From: Phytopseudomonas flavescens
GTDB taxonomy: Bacteria; Pseudomonadota; Gammaproteobacteria; Pseudomonadales; Pseudomonadaceae
Reading direction: 5' to 3'
Length of the DNA: 64,000 nucleotides
Assembly (NCBI RefSeq): GCF_900100535.1
Contig: NZ_FNDG01000001.1
Location: forward strand, 62,001-126,000
Position numbers and translations under genes: made by a program. This document shows positions 9,451 through 17,495 of this stretch, piece after piece; position 1 is the first letter of the stretch, and each line of letters starts with the position of its first letter. The notes beneath the pieces were generated by a model that made no database searches, was not told the DNA's origin, and saw only the letters and a program-made list of their open reading frames with translations.

Positions 9451-9921
9451 ATGACGCAAAGCAGCAACACCCCTTACGACAGCCTCGCCGTCGGCCAGAC
9501 CGCCACCTACAGCAGGACCGTGGAAGAACGCGACATTCTGCTGTTCGCCGCCGTATCAGGCGACCACAATCCGGTGCACCTGGATGCCGAATATGCGGCC
9601 ACCACCCTGTTCCGCGAACGCATCGCCCACGGCATGTTCAGCGGCGCGCTGATCAGTGCGGCAGTGGCCTGCACCCTGCCCGGCCCGGGCACCATCTACG
9701 TCGGCCAGCAAATGAGCTTCCAGAAACCGGTGCGGCTCGGCGACACGCTCACCGTGCGCCTGGAAATCCTCGAAAAACTGCCGAAATTCCGCGTGCGCAT
9801 CGCCACCCGCGTGTTCAACCAGAACGATGAACTGGTGGTCGACGGGGAAGCGGAAATCATCGCCCCACGCAAGGCGCTGACCGTCGAACTCGCCACCCTG
9901 CCGGCGATCAGCTTCGGCTGA
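9451..9921 (+). CDS. phaJ1: (R)-specific enoyl-CoA hydratase, MaoC/PhaJ1 type
   Basis: This 156-residue hot-dog-fold protein has the hydratase motif with catalytic Asp38 and His43 in SGDHNPVHLD. It hydrates trans-2-enoyl-CoA from beta-oxidation to (R)-3-hydroxyacyl-CoA, the monomer for polyhydroxyalkanoate synthesis. Length and sequence agree closely with PhaJ1 of P. aeruginosa, including the ERIAHGM and VVDGEAEI segments. It is divergent from fadD2, as in P. aeruginosa, although there a lysophospholipase-like gene lies between them and here it is absent. Confidence 0.93.
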   Translation: MTQSSNTPYDSLAVGQTATYSRTVEERDILLFAAVSGDHNPVHLDAEYAATTLFRERIAHGMFSGALISAAVACTLPGPGTIYVGQQMSFQKPVRLGDTLTVRLEILEKLPKFRVRIATRVFNQNDELVVDGEAEIIAPRKALTVELATLPAISFG

Positions 9922-9950
9922 AGCCACGCCCACGACGCGCCGCCAGCCTG

Positions 9951-10033
9951 GGGTCTGTTGACAGATTCGGGGGTGGACGACGCTTGGTCCGTCCACCATC
10001 GGCAACCGCAACGGTGGATGAAAAGAGCCTCGG
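9951..10033. repeat. degenerate copy of the dispersed palindromic repeat, next to a TIR-like decamer
   Basis: From about 9968 the sequence GGGTGGACGACGCTTGG followed by GTCCACC and GGTGGATGAAAAGAGC matches the first two thirds of the 75-bp repeat found intact at 43497 and 50874; its right arm has decayed. Directly before it, GGGTCTGTTG at 9951-9960 equals the first ten bases of the inverted ends of the MITE-like element at 15462. The alignment was made by eye. Confidence 0.6.
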
Positions 10034-10169
10034 TTGCGCGCCCCGACCCTCCCTGCAGGGCTGGCAACGGGCCGCGCGCCAACACGGGGCACAGTGCACC
10101 AGGTCGGCCCGCGATTCATTCATCAGGCACAATGAAAAGGCCTGCAGGCGACCGAAAAGGCCCTGATGC

Positions 10170-10186
10170 TTGTGCATAACGCACAA
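10170..10186. promoter_or_regulatory. candidate operator of the PucR-type regulator
   Basis: A perfect inverted repeat TTGTGC-ATAAC-GCACAA lies 97 bp upstream of the codB start. A further GCACAA half-site occurs near 10127. The only local regulator is the PucR-family protein encoded in the operon, so autoregulation through this site is a reasonable inference. No binding data are implied. Confidence 0.45.
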
Positions 10187-10282
10187 TCGCCCTTGTGAGT
10201 TCGGACAGCAGATCGGCCACAGGCGCACCTGGCACGCCGCCTGCTATGCACTGGGCCTTACCCTCCCACGTAGAGCCAGACC

Positions 10283-11545
10283 ATGACCCAAGACAGCGAC
10301 TACCCCCTCAGCGAGGTGCCCGCAGGCGCCCGCAAGGGTCTGTTCTCCACCTCGATCATGCTGTTCTCCTTCACCTTCTTCACCGCCACCATGTTCGCCG
10401 GCGGCAAGATCGGCATGGCCTTCGATTTCACCACCCTGATCTGGGCGGCCGTCATCGGCAATCTGCTGCTCGGCGCCTATGCCGCGGTACTCGGCCTGAT
10501 CGCCTGCCGCAGCGGCCTGAACTCGGTACTGATGGGCCGTTTCTGCTTCGGCGAAGCGGGCAGCAAGCTGTCCGACGTGCTGCTGGGCTTCACCCAGATC
10601 GGCTGGTACGCCTGGGGCACCGCGACGGTCGCCATCGTGCTGGTGAAGATTCTCGGCCTATCGGAAAGCCTGACCATCCCGCTGATGGTGCTGTTCGGCT
10701 TCGCCTTCTGCATCACTGCGTTCATCGGCTACAAGGGCCTGGACATCCTGTCACGGATCTCGGTACCGGCGATGCTCGTCCTGCTGCTTTGCTCACTGTG
10801 GATCGCCACCGACGACATCGGCGGCCTGAGTGCGCTGATGGCCATCGAACCGACCCAGAGCATGACCCTCAGCGCCGCCATCACCCTGGTCTTCGGCACC
10901 TTCGTCAGCGGCGCCACCCAGGCCACCAACTGGACGCGCTTCGCCCGCACCGGGCGTATCGCGGTGATCGCCAGCATGGTCGGGTTCTTTCTCGGCAATG
11001 GCCTGATGATCGTTGCCGGTGCCTATGGCGCCATCGTCTACCAGCAACCGGACGTCGTCGAAGTGCTGGTTTTACAGGGGCTGTCCATGGCGGCGGTGGT
11101 GATGCTGTTCCTCAACCTGTGGACTACCCAGGACAACACCATCTACAACTTCGCCGCAGCCGGCTGCAACCTGCTGCGCACCGGGCGCCGCAAGACGGTG
11201 ACCGTGATCGGCGCCGGGATCGGCACCCTGCTGGCCATCGGCGGCATGTACGAGCTGCTGATTCCCTTCCTGATCCTGCTCGGCTCGATCATCCCGCCGA
11301 TTGGCGGGGTGATCATGGCGGACTACTTCTATGGCCATAAAGGCAAGTACCCACTGCTCGCCGACACCCGCCTGCCCGCCTTCAACTGGGTCGGCCTGGG
11401 CGCCTATGCCGTCGGTTCGCTGTGCGCCTACTTCTCGCCCTGGGTCGCGCCGCTGGTCGGTATCGCCGTCGCGGCGCTGGTGTACGTCAGCCTGTTCGAG
11501 GCGAAGAAACTGTTCGCCGCCCGCGGTCAGGTCGCTCGCGCATGA
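10283..11545 (+). CDS. codB: cytosine permease
   Basis: This 420-residue inner-membrane protein of the nucleobase:cation symporter-1 family has about 12 membrane spans. The N-terminal LFSFTFFTATMFAGGKIG segment and the C-terminal GSIIPPIGGVIMADYF segment are typical of CodB. It imports cytosine for the deaminase encoded two genes downstream. Its stop overlaps the start of the PucR-family gene by 4 bases (ATGA), so the two are translationally coupled. The genes codB, pucR and codA form one operon. Confidence 0.93.
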   Translation: MTQDSDYPLSEVPAGARKGLFSTSIMLFSFTFFTATMFAGGKIGMAFDFTTLIWAAVIGNLLLGAYAAVLGLIACRSGLNSVLMGRFCFGEAGSKLSDVLLGFTQIGWYAWGTATVAIVLVKILGLSESLTIPLMVLFGFAFCITAFIGYKGLDILSRISVPAMLVLLLCSLWIATDDIGGLSALMAIEPTQSMTLSAAITLVFGTFVSGATQATNWTRFARTGRIAVIASMVGFFLGNGLMIVAGAYGAIVYQQPDVVEVLVLQGLSMAAVVMLFLNLWTTQDNTIYNFAAAGCNLLRTGRRKTVTVIGAGIGTLLAIGGMYELLIPFLILLGSIIPPIGGVIMADYFYGHKGKYPLLADTRLPAFNWVGLGAYAVGSLCAYFSPWVAPLVGIAVAALVYVSLFEAKKLFAARGQVARA

Positions 11546-12783
11546 GCCTGAGCGTTGCCGATGTACTGGCCCTGCCCGGCCTGCATGAGCTGCGCCTGCG
11601 CGCCGGCCAGCCGGCACTGGGCAACCCGGTGCGCTGGCCGTACGTGGCCGAGAACGCGGAGATCGCCGACTGGGTGATGGGCGGCGAGCTGGTCTTCGTC
11701 ACCGGGATAAACCATCCCCGTGACGAAGCCAACCTGCTGCTTCTGGTGCGCCAGGCGGTCGAGCGCGCCACTGCCGGCCTGGTGATTCTCACCGGTGCCG
11801 AGTACATCCAGAGCATCCCGGCAAGGGTGGTGGCCGAAGCCGAGCGCCTTGGCCTGCCGCTGCTGGAACAGCCCTACCAGTTGAAGATGGTGGTGGTGAC
11901 CCAGGCCATCGGTACCGCGCTGGTGCAGCAACAGATGCTCGGCAGCTCGCGTCAGCACGTACTGGAGCAGTTGCTGGAAGGCGACTATCAGTCCCTGGAT
12001 ATCCTCCTGCAGCGCGCCGCCAGCCTCGACCTGCCGCTGGGCGTGCCGCGCCAGATCGCCCTGCTGCGCCTGCAGCACGGCGAGCGCCTGTTCGACGGCG
12101 AGGCTGCCGACAGCGGCGAGCGCCTGCTGCGCGACAACCGCCAGTGCCTGCAGCAACACCTGGAGCAGTGCCTGCAGCGCCTCGGCGACGCCCTGCCACT
12201 GATCGTCCAGGGCGAGCACTGGATCGCCCTGCTGCCCTGTGCCAGCAATCAGGACGAACAGCGCAACCGCCGGCTGCTGATGGAGCTGCTCGGCGAGCTG
12301 CAACAACGCTTGCAGCCACAATCCGCCGTGCTCGGCCTGAGCAACGGCAGCCATCGCCCCGAGCGCTTCTCCCATGCCCTGGGCCAGGCCCGTCAGGCGC
12401 TGGTCGCCGCCCAGGCCTTTCCCGAACGGCTGGGGCTGTGCAGTTTCAAGGAGCTGGGGGTGATCGAACTGCTCGCCGCCATCGGCGATCGCAGCCTGCT
12501 CGAACGTTTCGTCGAGCGTACCCTGGGGCCACTGATCGGCGATGATTCGCGCCATGAACCGGTGCTCATGCCGACCCTGGAAGCCTGGTTCCACGAGAAC
12601 GCCAACCTGGCCCTGGCCGCGCAACGCCTGGGCGTGCACCGCAACACCCTGAGCTACCGTATGCAGCGTATCGAAGCGCTGACCGGCTGTTCCTTCGATG
12701 ATCCCCACGACCGGCTCGATATCAGCATCGCCCTGCTGATCCGCCGCCTGTCGTCCCATAGCCTGCCAAGGAGTACCCCATGA
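11542..12783 (+). CDS. PucR-family transcriptional regulator
   Basis: This 413-residue protein has an N-terminal PucR domain (VADVLALPGLHELRLRAG, then the PYVAENAEIADWVMGGELVFVTG core) and a C-terminal PucR-type helix-turn-helix (ANLALAAQRLGVHRNTLSYR). Such regulators respond to purine or other nitrogenous metabolites. It is placed between codB and codA with 4-bp ATGA overlaps on both sides, so it is co-expressed with the transporter and the deaminase and most likely controls them according to pyrimidine supply. The inserted position between transporter and enzyme is unusual compared with the simple codBA operon of E. coli. Confidence 0.9.
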   Translation: MSLSVADVLALPGLHELRLRAGQPALGNPVRWPYVAENAEIADWVMGGELVFVTGINHPRDEANLLLLVRQAVERATAGLVILTGAEYIQSIPARVVAEAERLGLPLLEQPYQLKMVVVTQAIGTALVQQQMLGSSRQHVLEQLLEGDYQSLDILLQRAASLDLPLGVPRQIALLRLQHGERLFDGEAADSGERLLRDNRQCLQQHLEQCLQRLGDALPLIVQGEHWIALLPCASNQDEQRNRRLLMELLGELQQRLQPQSAVLGLSNGSHRPERFSHALGQARQALVAAQAFPERLGLCSFKELGVIELLAAIGDRSLLERFVERTLGPLIGDDSRHEPVLMPTLEAWFHENANLALAAQRLGVHRNTLSYRMQRIEALTGCSFDDPHDRLDISIALLIRRLSSHSLPRSTP

Positions 12784-14015
12784 ACATCGTCAACGCCCGC
12801 CTGCGTGGCCGCGAAGGCCTCTACCGCATAGCCCTGGACGGCCAGAGCATCGCCGCCATCGCTGCACAGCCGGACAGCCTCGGCGCCGCAGAAGGCGATC
12901 TGGATGCCGCCGGCAATCTGGTGGTGGCGCCCTTCGTCGAGCCACACATCCACCTCGACGCGACGCTGACCGCCGGTGAGCCGGCCTGGAACATGAGCGG
13001 CACGCTGTTCGAAGGCATCGAGCGCTGGGCCGAGCGCAAGGCGCTGGTCACCCATGAGGACACCAAGACCCGGGCGAAGAAGACCATCGATATGCTGGTC
13101 GACCATGGCATCCAGCACGTGCGCACCCACGTCGACGTCACCGACCCGACCCTGGCGGCGCTAAAGGCGATGGTCGAGGTACGCGAGGAAACCCGCCAGC
13201 TGATCGACCTGCAGATCGTCGCCTTTCCCCAGGAGGGCATCGAGTCCTACGCCAATGGCCGCGCGCTCATGGAGCAGGCCGTGGAACTGGGTGCCGACGT
13301 GGTCGGCGGCATCCCGCATTTCGAGAACACCCGCGATCAGGGCGTCAGCTCGATCAAGTTTCTGATGGACCTGGCCGAACGCACGGGCTGCCTGGTGGAC
13401 GTGCACTGCGACGAAACCGACGACCCGCAATCGCGTTTTCTCGAAGTGCTGGCCGAAGAAGCCCGGGTGCGTGGCATGGGCGAACGGGTGACCGCCAGCC
13501 ACACCGTGGCCATGGGCTCCTACGACAATGCCTACTGCTCGAAGCTGTTCCGCCTGCTGAAAATGTCGAAGATCAATTTCGTCTCCTGCCCGACCGAAAG
13601 CATCCACCTGCAGGGGCGCTTCGACAGCTACCCGAAACGCCGTGGTCTGACCCGCGTGGCAGAGATCGACCGGGCCGGGATGAACGTCTGCTTCGGCCAG
13701 GACTCCATCGTCGACCCCTGGTATCCGCTGGGTAACGGCAACATCCTGCGCATCCTCGAAGCCGGCCTGCATATCTGCCACATGCTCGGCTACGCCGACC
13801 TGCAACGCAGCCTCGACCTGATCACCGACAACAGCGCCCGCACCCTCAACCTCGGCGAGCGCTATGGCCTGGAAGTGGGCCGCCCGGCCAACCTGCTGAT
13901 CCTCTCGGCACCCGACGATTACGAGATGATCCGCACCCAGGGCTACGCCCTGGTATCGGTACGCCACGGCGAGGTGCTGATGCGCAGGACCCCGGCAAGC
14001 GTGCAGCGTGGCTGA
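12780..14015 (+). CDS. codA: cytosine deaminase
   Basis: This 411-residue amidohydrolase converts cytosine to uracil and ammonia in the cytoplasm. All metal and catalytic residues known in E. coli CodA are present with a constant offset of five: His56 and His58 (HIHLD), His209, Glu212 (VHCDE), His241 (ASHTVAM) and Asp308 (FGQDSI). The start overlaps the pucR stop (ATGA). Together with codB it provides cytosine salvage and nitrogen. Substrate specificity toward cytosine is inferred from similarity and from codB. Confidence 0.94.
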   Translation: MNIVNARLRGREGLYRIALDGQSIAAIAAQPDSLGAAEGDLDAAGNLVVAPFVEPHIHLDATLTAGEPAWNMSGTLFEGIERWAERKALVTHEDTKTRAKKTIDMLVDHGIQHVRTHVDVTDPTLAALKAMVEVREETRQLIDLQIVAFPQEGIESYANGRALMEQAVELGADVVGGIPHFENTRDQGVSSIKFLMDLAERTGCLVDVHCDETDDPQSRFLEVLAEEARVRGMGERVTASHTVAMGSYDNAYCSKLFRLLKMSKINFVSCPTESIHLQGRFDSYPKRRGLTRVAEIDRAGMNVCFGQDSIVDPWYPLGNGNILRILEAGLHICHMLGYADLQRSLDLITDNSARTLNLGERYGLEVGRPANLLILSAPDDYEMIRTQGYALVSVRHGEVLMRRTPASVQRG

Positions 14016-14049
14016 TCGGCGAGCGCCATCGAAAAAACCCTAGGTGCTG

Positions 14050-14662
14050 CTACAGAGGGGCGCCAAGCCAGGCCGACACCAGCAACAGCAGCGCCATGGC
14101 TCGATTGAAGCGACCCATGGCCCCGGGCCGAGCTGAACAGCCTGGCGGCACCGCGCCCGAGCACGGCCCAGCAGCCCAGGCAGGGCAGCGAAATGGTCAG
14201 GAAGATCGTCGCCAGCAGGGTAACCCGCATGGCCTGCCCCGGGCCCGGGCTGGCGAACACGCCAACCACCGCCAGGGCCATCATCCAGGTCTTGGGGTTG
14301 ACCAGTTGCAGCGCAGCGCCGGCGACCAGCCCCAACCGCCGCTCGGCCGCTCGCAGGTCCGCGGTTTCCAGGGCGGCAGACGGGCTGCTGAAGATGCGCC
14401 ACGCCAGGTAACTCAGCCACAACACGCCGAGCCAGGCCATCGCCCATTGCAGACGTGGCTGGCGTTGCAGCAACTCGCCCAGGCCCAGGCCCAGGCCCAC
14501 CGCCACGACGATGGCCGCCGCGCCGCTGCAGGCACCGAGAACCAGCGGCAGGGTCGCCGCCAGGCCATGGCGGGCACTGCTGCCAAGCACCAGCAGATTG
14601 GTCGGGCCCGGGGTGATGGATGCGACGAAGGCGAACAGCATGAAGGGCAACAACTGACTCAT
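14050..14662 (-). pseudogene. LysE/RhtB-family exporter gene with a one-base frameshift
   Basis: The start MSQLLPFMLFAFVASITPGPTN is typical of LysE-family amino-acid exporters, and the first 180 residues read normally (including LQLVNPKTWMMAL). After GAARLFSSARG the frame changes: the family ending MGRFNRAMALLLLVSAWL lies in the next frame and stops at 14050. Removing one G from the G run at 14121-14124 (minus-strand reading) restores a 203-residue protein of normal length. As written, the original frame runs on to 13943, into the end of codA on the other strand. The cause is either a sequence error or a real mutation. It is downstream of the AraC gene on the same strand. Confidence 0.85.
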
Positions 14663-14708
14663 GAACAGGCTCCAGACAGACCGAACGTGGAGGATCGGCC
14701 GGACAGTC

Positions 14709-15812
14709 TCAGCCGTCTGGAAGGTTTGAGCAGCGTCGCTGGTAATGGGCCGGGGTGATCCCATAGGCACGTCGGAACCAGCGCCCCAGATGGCTCTGGT
14801 CGGCGAAGCCGAGCACAGCCGCCACCTGCGCGGGCGGCTCGCCGCAGGCCAGCAGATGCCGGGCACGGGCCAGGCGCAACTGCACCAGATAGGCATGGGG
14901 TGCCAGGCCGAAGGCCGCCTTGAAGGCGCGGCTCAGCCGAAACCGGTCCACCCCGCAGACAGCGGCCAGATCATCCAGGCCGATATCGCGGCTGTGCTGA
15001 TCATGCAGGAAATCCCGCGCCCGTTGCGCCACCAGCGGCAAGCGTGGATCCGGGTCGAGTCGCCTGCGCCAGTGCAGGTACTCGGTGAGGCGCGCCAGCA
15101 GCCCGTCCAGGGCAGATTGCCTGACCATGCGCAGCTCCTGGCGATGCAGGGCGCCGAACGCTTCGACCACCGAAGCCAGCAGGTGCGGGTCATTGGCCAG
15201 GGTGACGCTGAAACCGGGCAGGCAGTCAGCGGGCGCCTGCTCGAACAGGCCGCGCAACTCGCGCTCCAGCCACTGGGCATCTAGGTACAGCATCGAATAG
15301 GTGAAGCCTTCCGGCTCCGGTGCATGGCCGTCATGAAGCTCGCCGGGTTCGAGCAGAAACACCTGGCCGGCCAGGCTGCTGTTCAGTCGCTTGCGGCAAT
15401 GGAACTGCTGCACGCCCTGTTCGGTGAACCCGACCAGGTAGGCGTCGTGCCAATGGGGCACAGGGTCTGTTGCCGTTTCAGCACGACCGCGCCGGAGCCC
15501 GTTTTGCCGCGAGGCAAGGCACGAGCCGCGAGGTTTGGCGGGCCAAATGAGCCGGCGAGAAACGCCGCATCGCGGCAAAACGGGCCCGGCCCTTCGGGTT
15601 GCGCGGGAAATCTCGCCATGCGTTGTTGGAGGACTTGGCAAGGGAACGACCATTCCCTGCGTCCTCCGCCTAGCCTGGCGAGATTTTTCGCGGCAACGCG
15701 GCTTGCGCTGAAACGGCAACAGACCCTCGGCATGCCCGCAAAAATGCGCGCGGATGGTCTCGATACCGGTGTCTGTGTCCTGGGCCAGGTCGACCCAACT
15801 CTGCGCGCTCAT
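14709..15812 (-). CDS. AraC-family regulator with an 89-residue in-frame insertion
   Basis: The N-terminus (MSAQSWVDLAQDTDTGIETI) and the cupin-like sensor segment (PHWHDAYLVGFTEQGVQQFH) belong to a known AraC family that usually sits beside LysE-type exporters. The C-terminal half holds two helix-turn-helix motifs (DIGLDDLAAVCGVDRFRLSR and PPAQVAAVLGFADQSHLGRW). Between residues about 29 and 118 the frame passes through a 266-bp MITE-like element without meeting a stop, giving 367 residues instead of about 278. The insert lies just before the HWHD motif of the sensor, so function is doubtful. GGAG lies 6-7 bases before the ATG. It probably regulated the LysE-type gene 46 bp downstream. Confidence 0.88.
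   Translation of the reverse strand: MSAQSWVDLAQDTDTGIETIRAHFCGHAEGLLPFQRKPRCREKSRQARRRTQGMVVPLPSPPTTHGEISRATRRAGPVLPRCGVSRRLIWPAKPRGSCLASRQNGLRRGRAETATDPVPHWHDAYLVGFTEQGVQQFHCRKRLNSSLAGQVFLLEPGELHDGHAPEPEGFTYSMLYLDAQWLERELRGLFEQAPADCLPGFSVTLANDPHLLASVVEAFGALHRQELRMVRQSALDGLLARLTEYLHWRRRLDPDPRLPLVAQRARDFLHDQHSRDIGLDDLAAVCGVDRFRLSRAFKAAFGLAPHAYLVQLRLARARHLLACGEPPAQVAAVLGFADQSHLGRWFRRAYGITPAHYQRRCSNLPDG
15462..15727. mobile_element. 266-bp MITE-like element with 21-bp perfect inverted ends
   Basis: The left end AGGGTCTGTTGCCGTTTC (from 15462) is repeated perfectly and inverted at 15707-15727, 21 bp in all. Inside are nested palindromes: GCCCGTTTTGCCGCG with its complement near 15575-15589, AAATCTCGCCA with TGGCGAGATTT, and GGAGGAC with GTCCTCC. 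No transposase is encoded, so it would depend on one supplied in trans. No clear target duplication longer than a single base can be seen. The element interrupts the AraC gene. The ends resemble those of IS5-type elements in general form, but I cannot name the parent. Confidence 0.85.
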
Positions 15813-15892
15813 GCCTGCTCCAGCGCCACGCTCTACGGAGCTGTCATGCTAGCCGAGCCGCGAGACGCATTCTGGAAGTTTTGTGCAGCCCG

Positions 15893-16981
15893 TTATCTGG
15901 CTCGCGCCATGCAACGCTGGTGGCGCGTGTCCACGCGCTCGGCGAACCAGGCGGTGGTCAGGCGACGGGTGATCTTCGGGCTTTTCAGCACGATGCCCGG
16001 CAGCAGCGCCCGCGGCAGCGGCTTGCCTTCGGCCTCGTCGGCCAGGGCGAAGACCCGCTCGTACAGGCGGCTTTCCTCGAACGCCAGGGTATCGCCCTCT
16101 TCCAGCGCGCGGCGGATCGCCCGCTCGCTCATGTCCAGGCGCTTGCCCAGGGAGCGCACGGCCAGCTCCGTGGAGCCGGCCTTGCTGCTGCCATGAATGA
16201 TCAGGTCGCCGTCCAGCGCCAGGGCAATGCCCGACGCGGTGCTCACCGCATGCTGGAAGGCCGCGTTGCGGCTGGCGTACCAACCGGCATTGAAGTCGGC
16301 GAAGCGATAGAGCGGTGCCGGGTAGTTGGCGGGGTAGCCCAGCAGGTGGGCGATGCCGAAGTACATGCCGCCACGACGGCTGAACACTTCGCGGCGAATA
16401 GAGCCGTCGGGCGCATAGGGGTAGCCCTCGGCATTGGCCTGGGCGAAGGCGATGCTGACCTGCATCGGCCCGCCGGTGCGTACCGGGTTGAGGGTGCCGA
16501 ACAGTTGCCGGCCGAGAGGGACCATGCCGGTGAAGTCGTCGAAGATGGCGCTCAGTTGCTTTTCCGTGCGCACGCCATCCAGGCGTTGCTGGTAGGTCTT
16601 GCCGGTGGGCGACTCGATGTTCAGCGCGGCGTTGACCAGAAAGCGGGGAATATGCAGGCCGGCTGCACGACGGTCGATTTCCGCCCGGGCGATCTTCGCC
16701 AGGCCCGGTACCTGCGGGTCGGCCTGGAAGGTCGACTCCTGCTCGGTCACCGCCAGTACCGCGCAGATGTTCTCGGTGGTCGGCGCGATCTGCTGGGCGG
16801 CGAACGCCGCGTAGATGTCGGTCGCCCAGCCCTGGCGATCAGCGGTCTGCGCCGGCAGCAGGCGGACGATCTGTGCGCGTACCTCGGCCGGCTTGGGCGC
16901 AGGCACCCGGGGCTGACTGGAACAGCCGGCCAGCAGCAGGATCAACAGCGCACAGGGCACATGCAGGAAAAATGACTTCAA
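15893..16981 (-). CDS. DUF1615-family lipoprotein
   Basis: This protein of about 362 residues has a lipoprotein signal (FFLHVPCALLILLLAGC). The DUF1615 body includes VTEQESTFQADP, NIESPTGKTYQQR and GGMYFGIAHLLGYPA; its role is not established. The TTG at 16981 has GAGG 7 bases upstream and gives a normal lipoprotein signal. A GTG at 17005 would add eight residues before it and lacks a good ribosome site. It is convergent with nothing: the AraC gene starts 80 bp further along the same strand. Confidence 0.85.
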   Translation of the reverse strand: MKSFFLHVPCALLILLLAGCSSQPRVPAPKPAEVRAQIVRLLPAQTADRQGWATDIYAAFAAQQIAPTTENICAVLAVTEQESTFQADPQVPGLAKIARAEIDRRAAGLHIPRFLVNAALNIESPTGKTYQQRLDGVRTEKQLSAIFDDFTGMVPLGRQLFGTLNPVRTGGPMQVSIAFAQANAEGYPYAPDGSIRREVFSRRGGMYFGIAHLLGYPANYPAPLYRFADFNAGWYASRNAAFQHAVSTASGIALALDGDLIIHGSSKAGSTELAVRSLGKRLDMSERAIRRALEEGDTLAFEESRLYERVFALADEAEGKPLPRALLPGIVLKSPKITRRLTTAWFAERVDTRHQRCMARAR

Positions 16982-17172
16982 GCCGAAACCTCGATAGACA
17001 GACACCAGGCTGCTCAGACAACGCCAAGGCGCAGCCTATCCGCAATATCGCCAACTGTTCGAACCGACGCACCGGCATGGCGGTCTACCGGGCACCTACG
17101 GCCTGAATCGACGGGCCTGCGGACGTGGAGCGCCCGTTGCTCCTGGATCGACATACGCAAGGAGATCCATCC

Positions 17173-17457
17173 ATGGTTACCCATTACCAGGTCGATGGCC
17201 ACCTGGCCTGCGGCACCCACGGCGAGAACCTCACCGCCAGCAACGAGCTGAATCGGGTGAAATGCCGCAATTGCCGTAACACCGACGCCTACAAGCAAGC
17301 CCGCCGTGACAGGCGCAATGCAGCCCGACGGTCCGCTCGGCAGACCGCGAGTGCGACGCCGTCCCGCGACTGGCGTGGCGCATGGCAGCAGCGCCTCGCC
17401 GCGCTGCCGGGCAGCAACCGCCTGCCACGTGGCTTCGCCGGACAGCCCTACGTCTGA
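17173..17457 (+). CDS. small Cys-containing basic protein, unknown function
   Basis: This 94-residue protein has AAGGAG 8 bases before its ATG. The N-terminal part holds CGTHGENL and VKCRNCRN, which give three or four possible zinc ligands. The C-terminal half is basic (KQARRDRRNAARRSARQ), so nucleic-acid binding is conceivable. It stands alone and is convergent with glgB; a short GC-rich hairpin (GGCGCC-GTAGC-GGCGCC, 17480-17496) separates the two. I do not recognise a named family. Confidence 0.75.
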   Translation: MVTHYQVDGHLACGTHGENLTASNELNRVKCRNCRNTDAYKQARRDRRNAARRSARQTASATPSRDWRGAWQQRLAALPGSNRLPRGFAGQPYV

Positions 17458-17495
17458 CTGCCCCCTGGCGGCCTCGCCCGGCGCCGTAGCGGCGC

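Larger units (their letters stand above)
9922..10282. promoter_or_regulatory. intergenic region upstream of codB
   Basis: These 361 bp lie between the hydratase gene and codB. The left part holds the degenerate palindromic repeat. The right part should carry the codB operon promoter and contains the inverted repeat listed separately at 10170-10186. No coding frame here is supported. Confidence 0.5.

Noticed and set aside
13943..14049. C-terminal extension of the LysE-type protein overlapping codA
   Set aside because: The extension is out of the family frame and antisense to codA; it results from the one-base shift.
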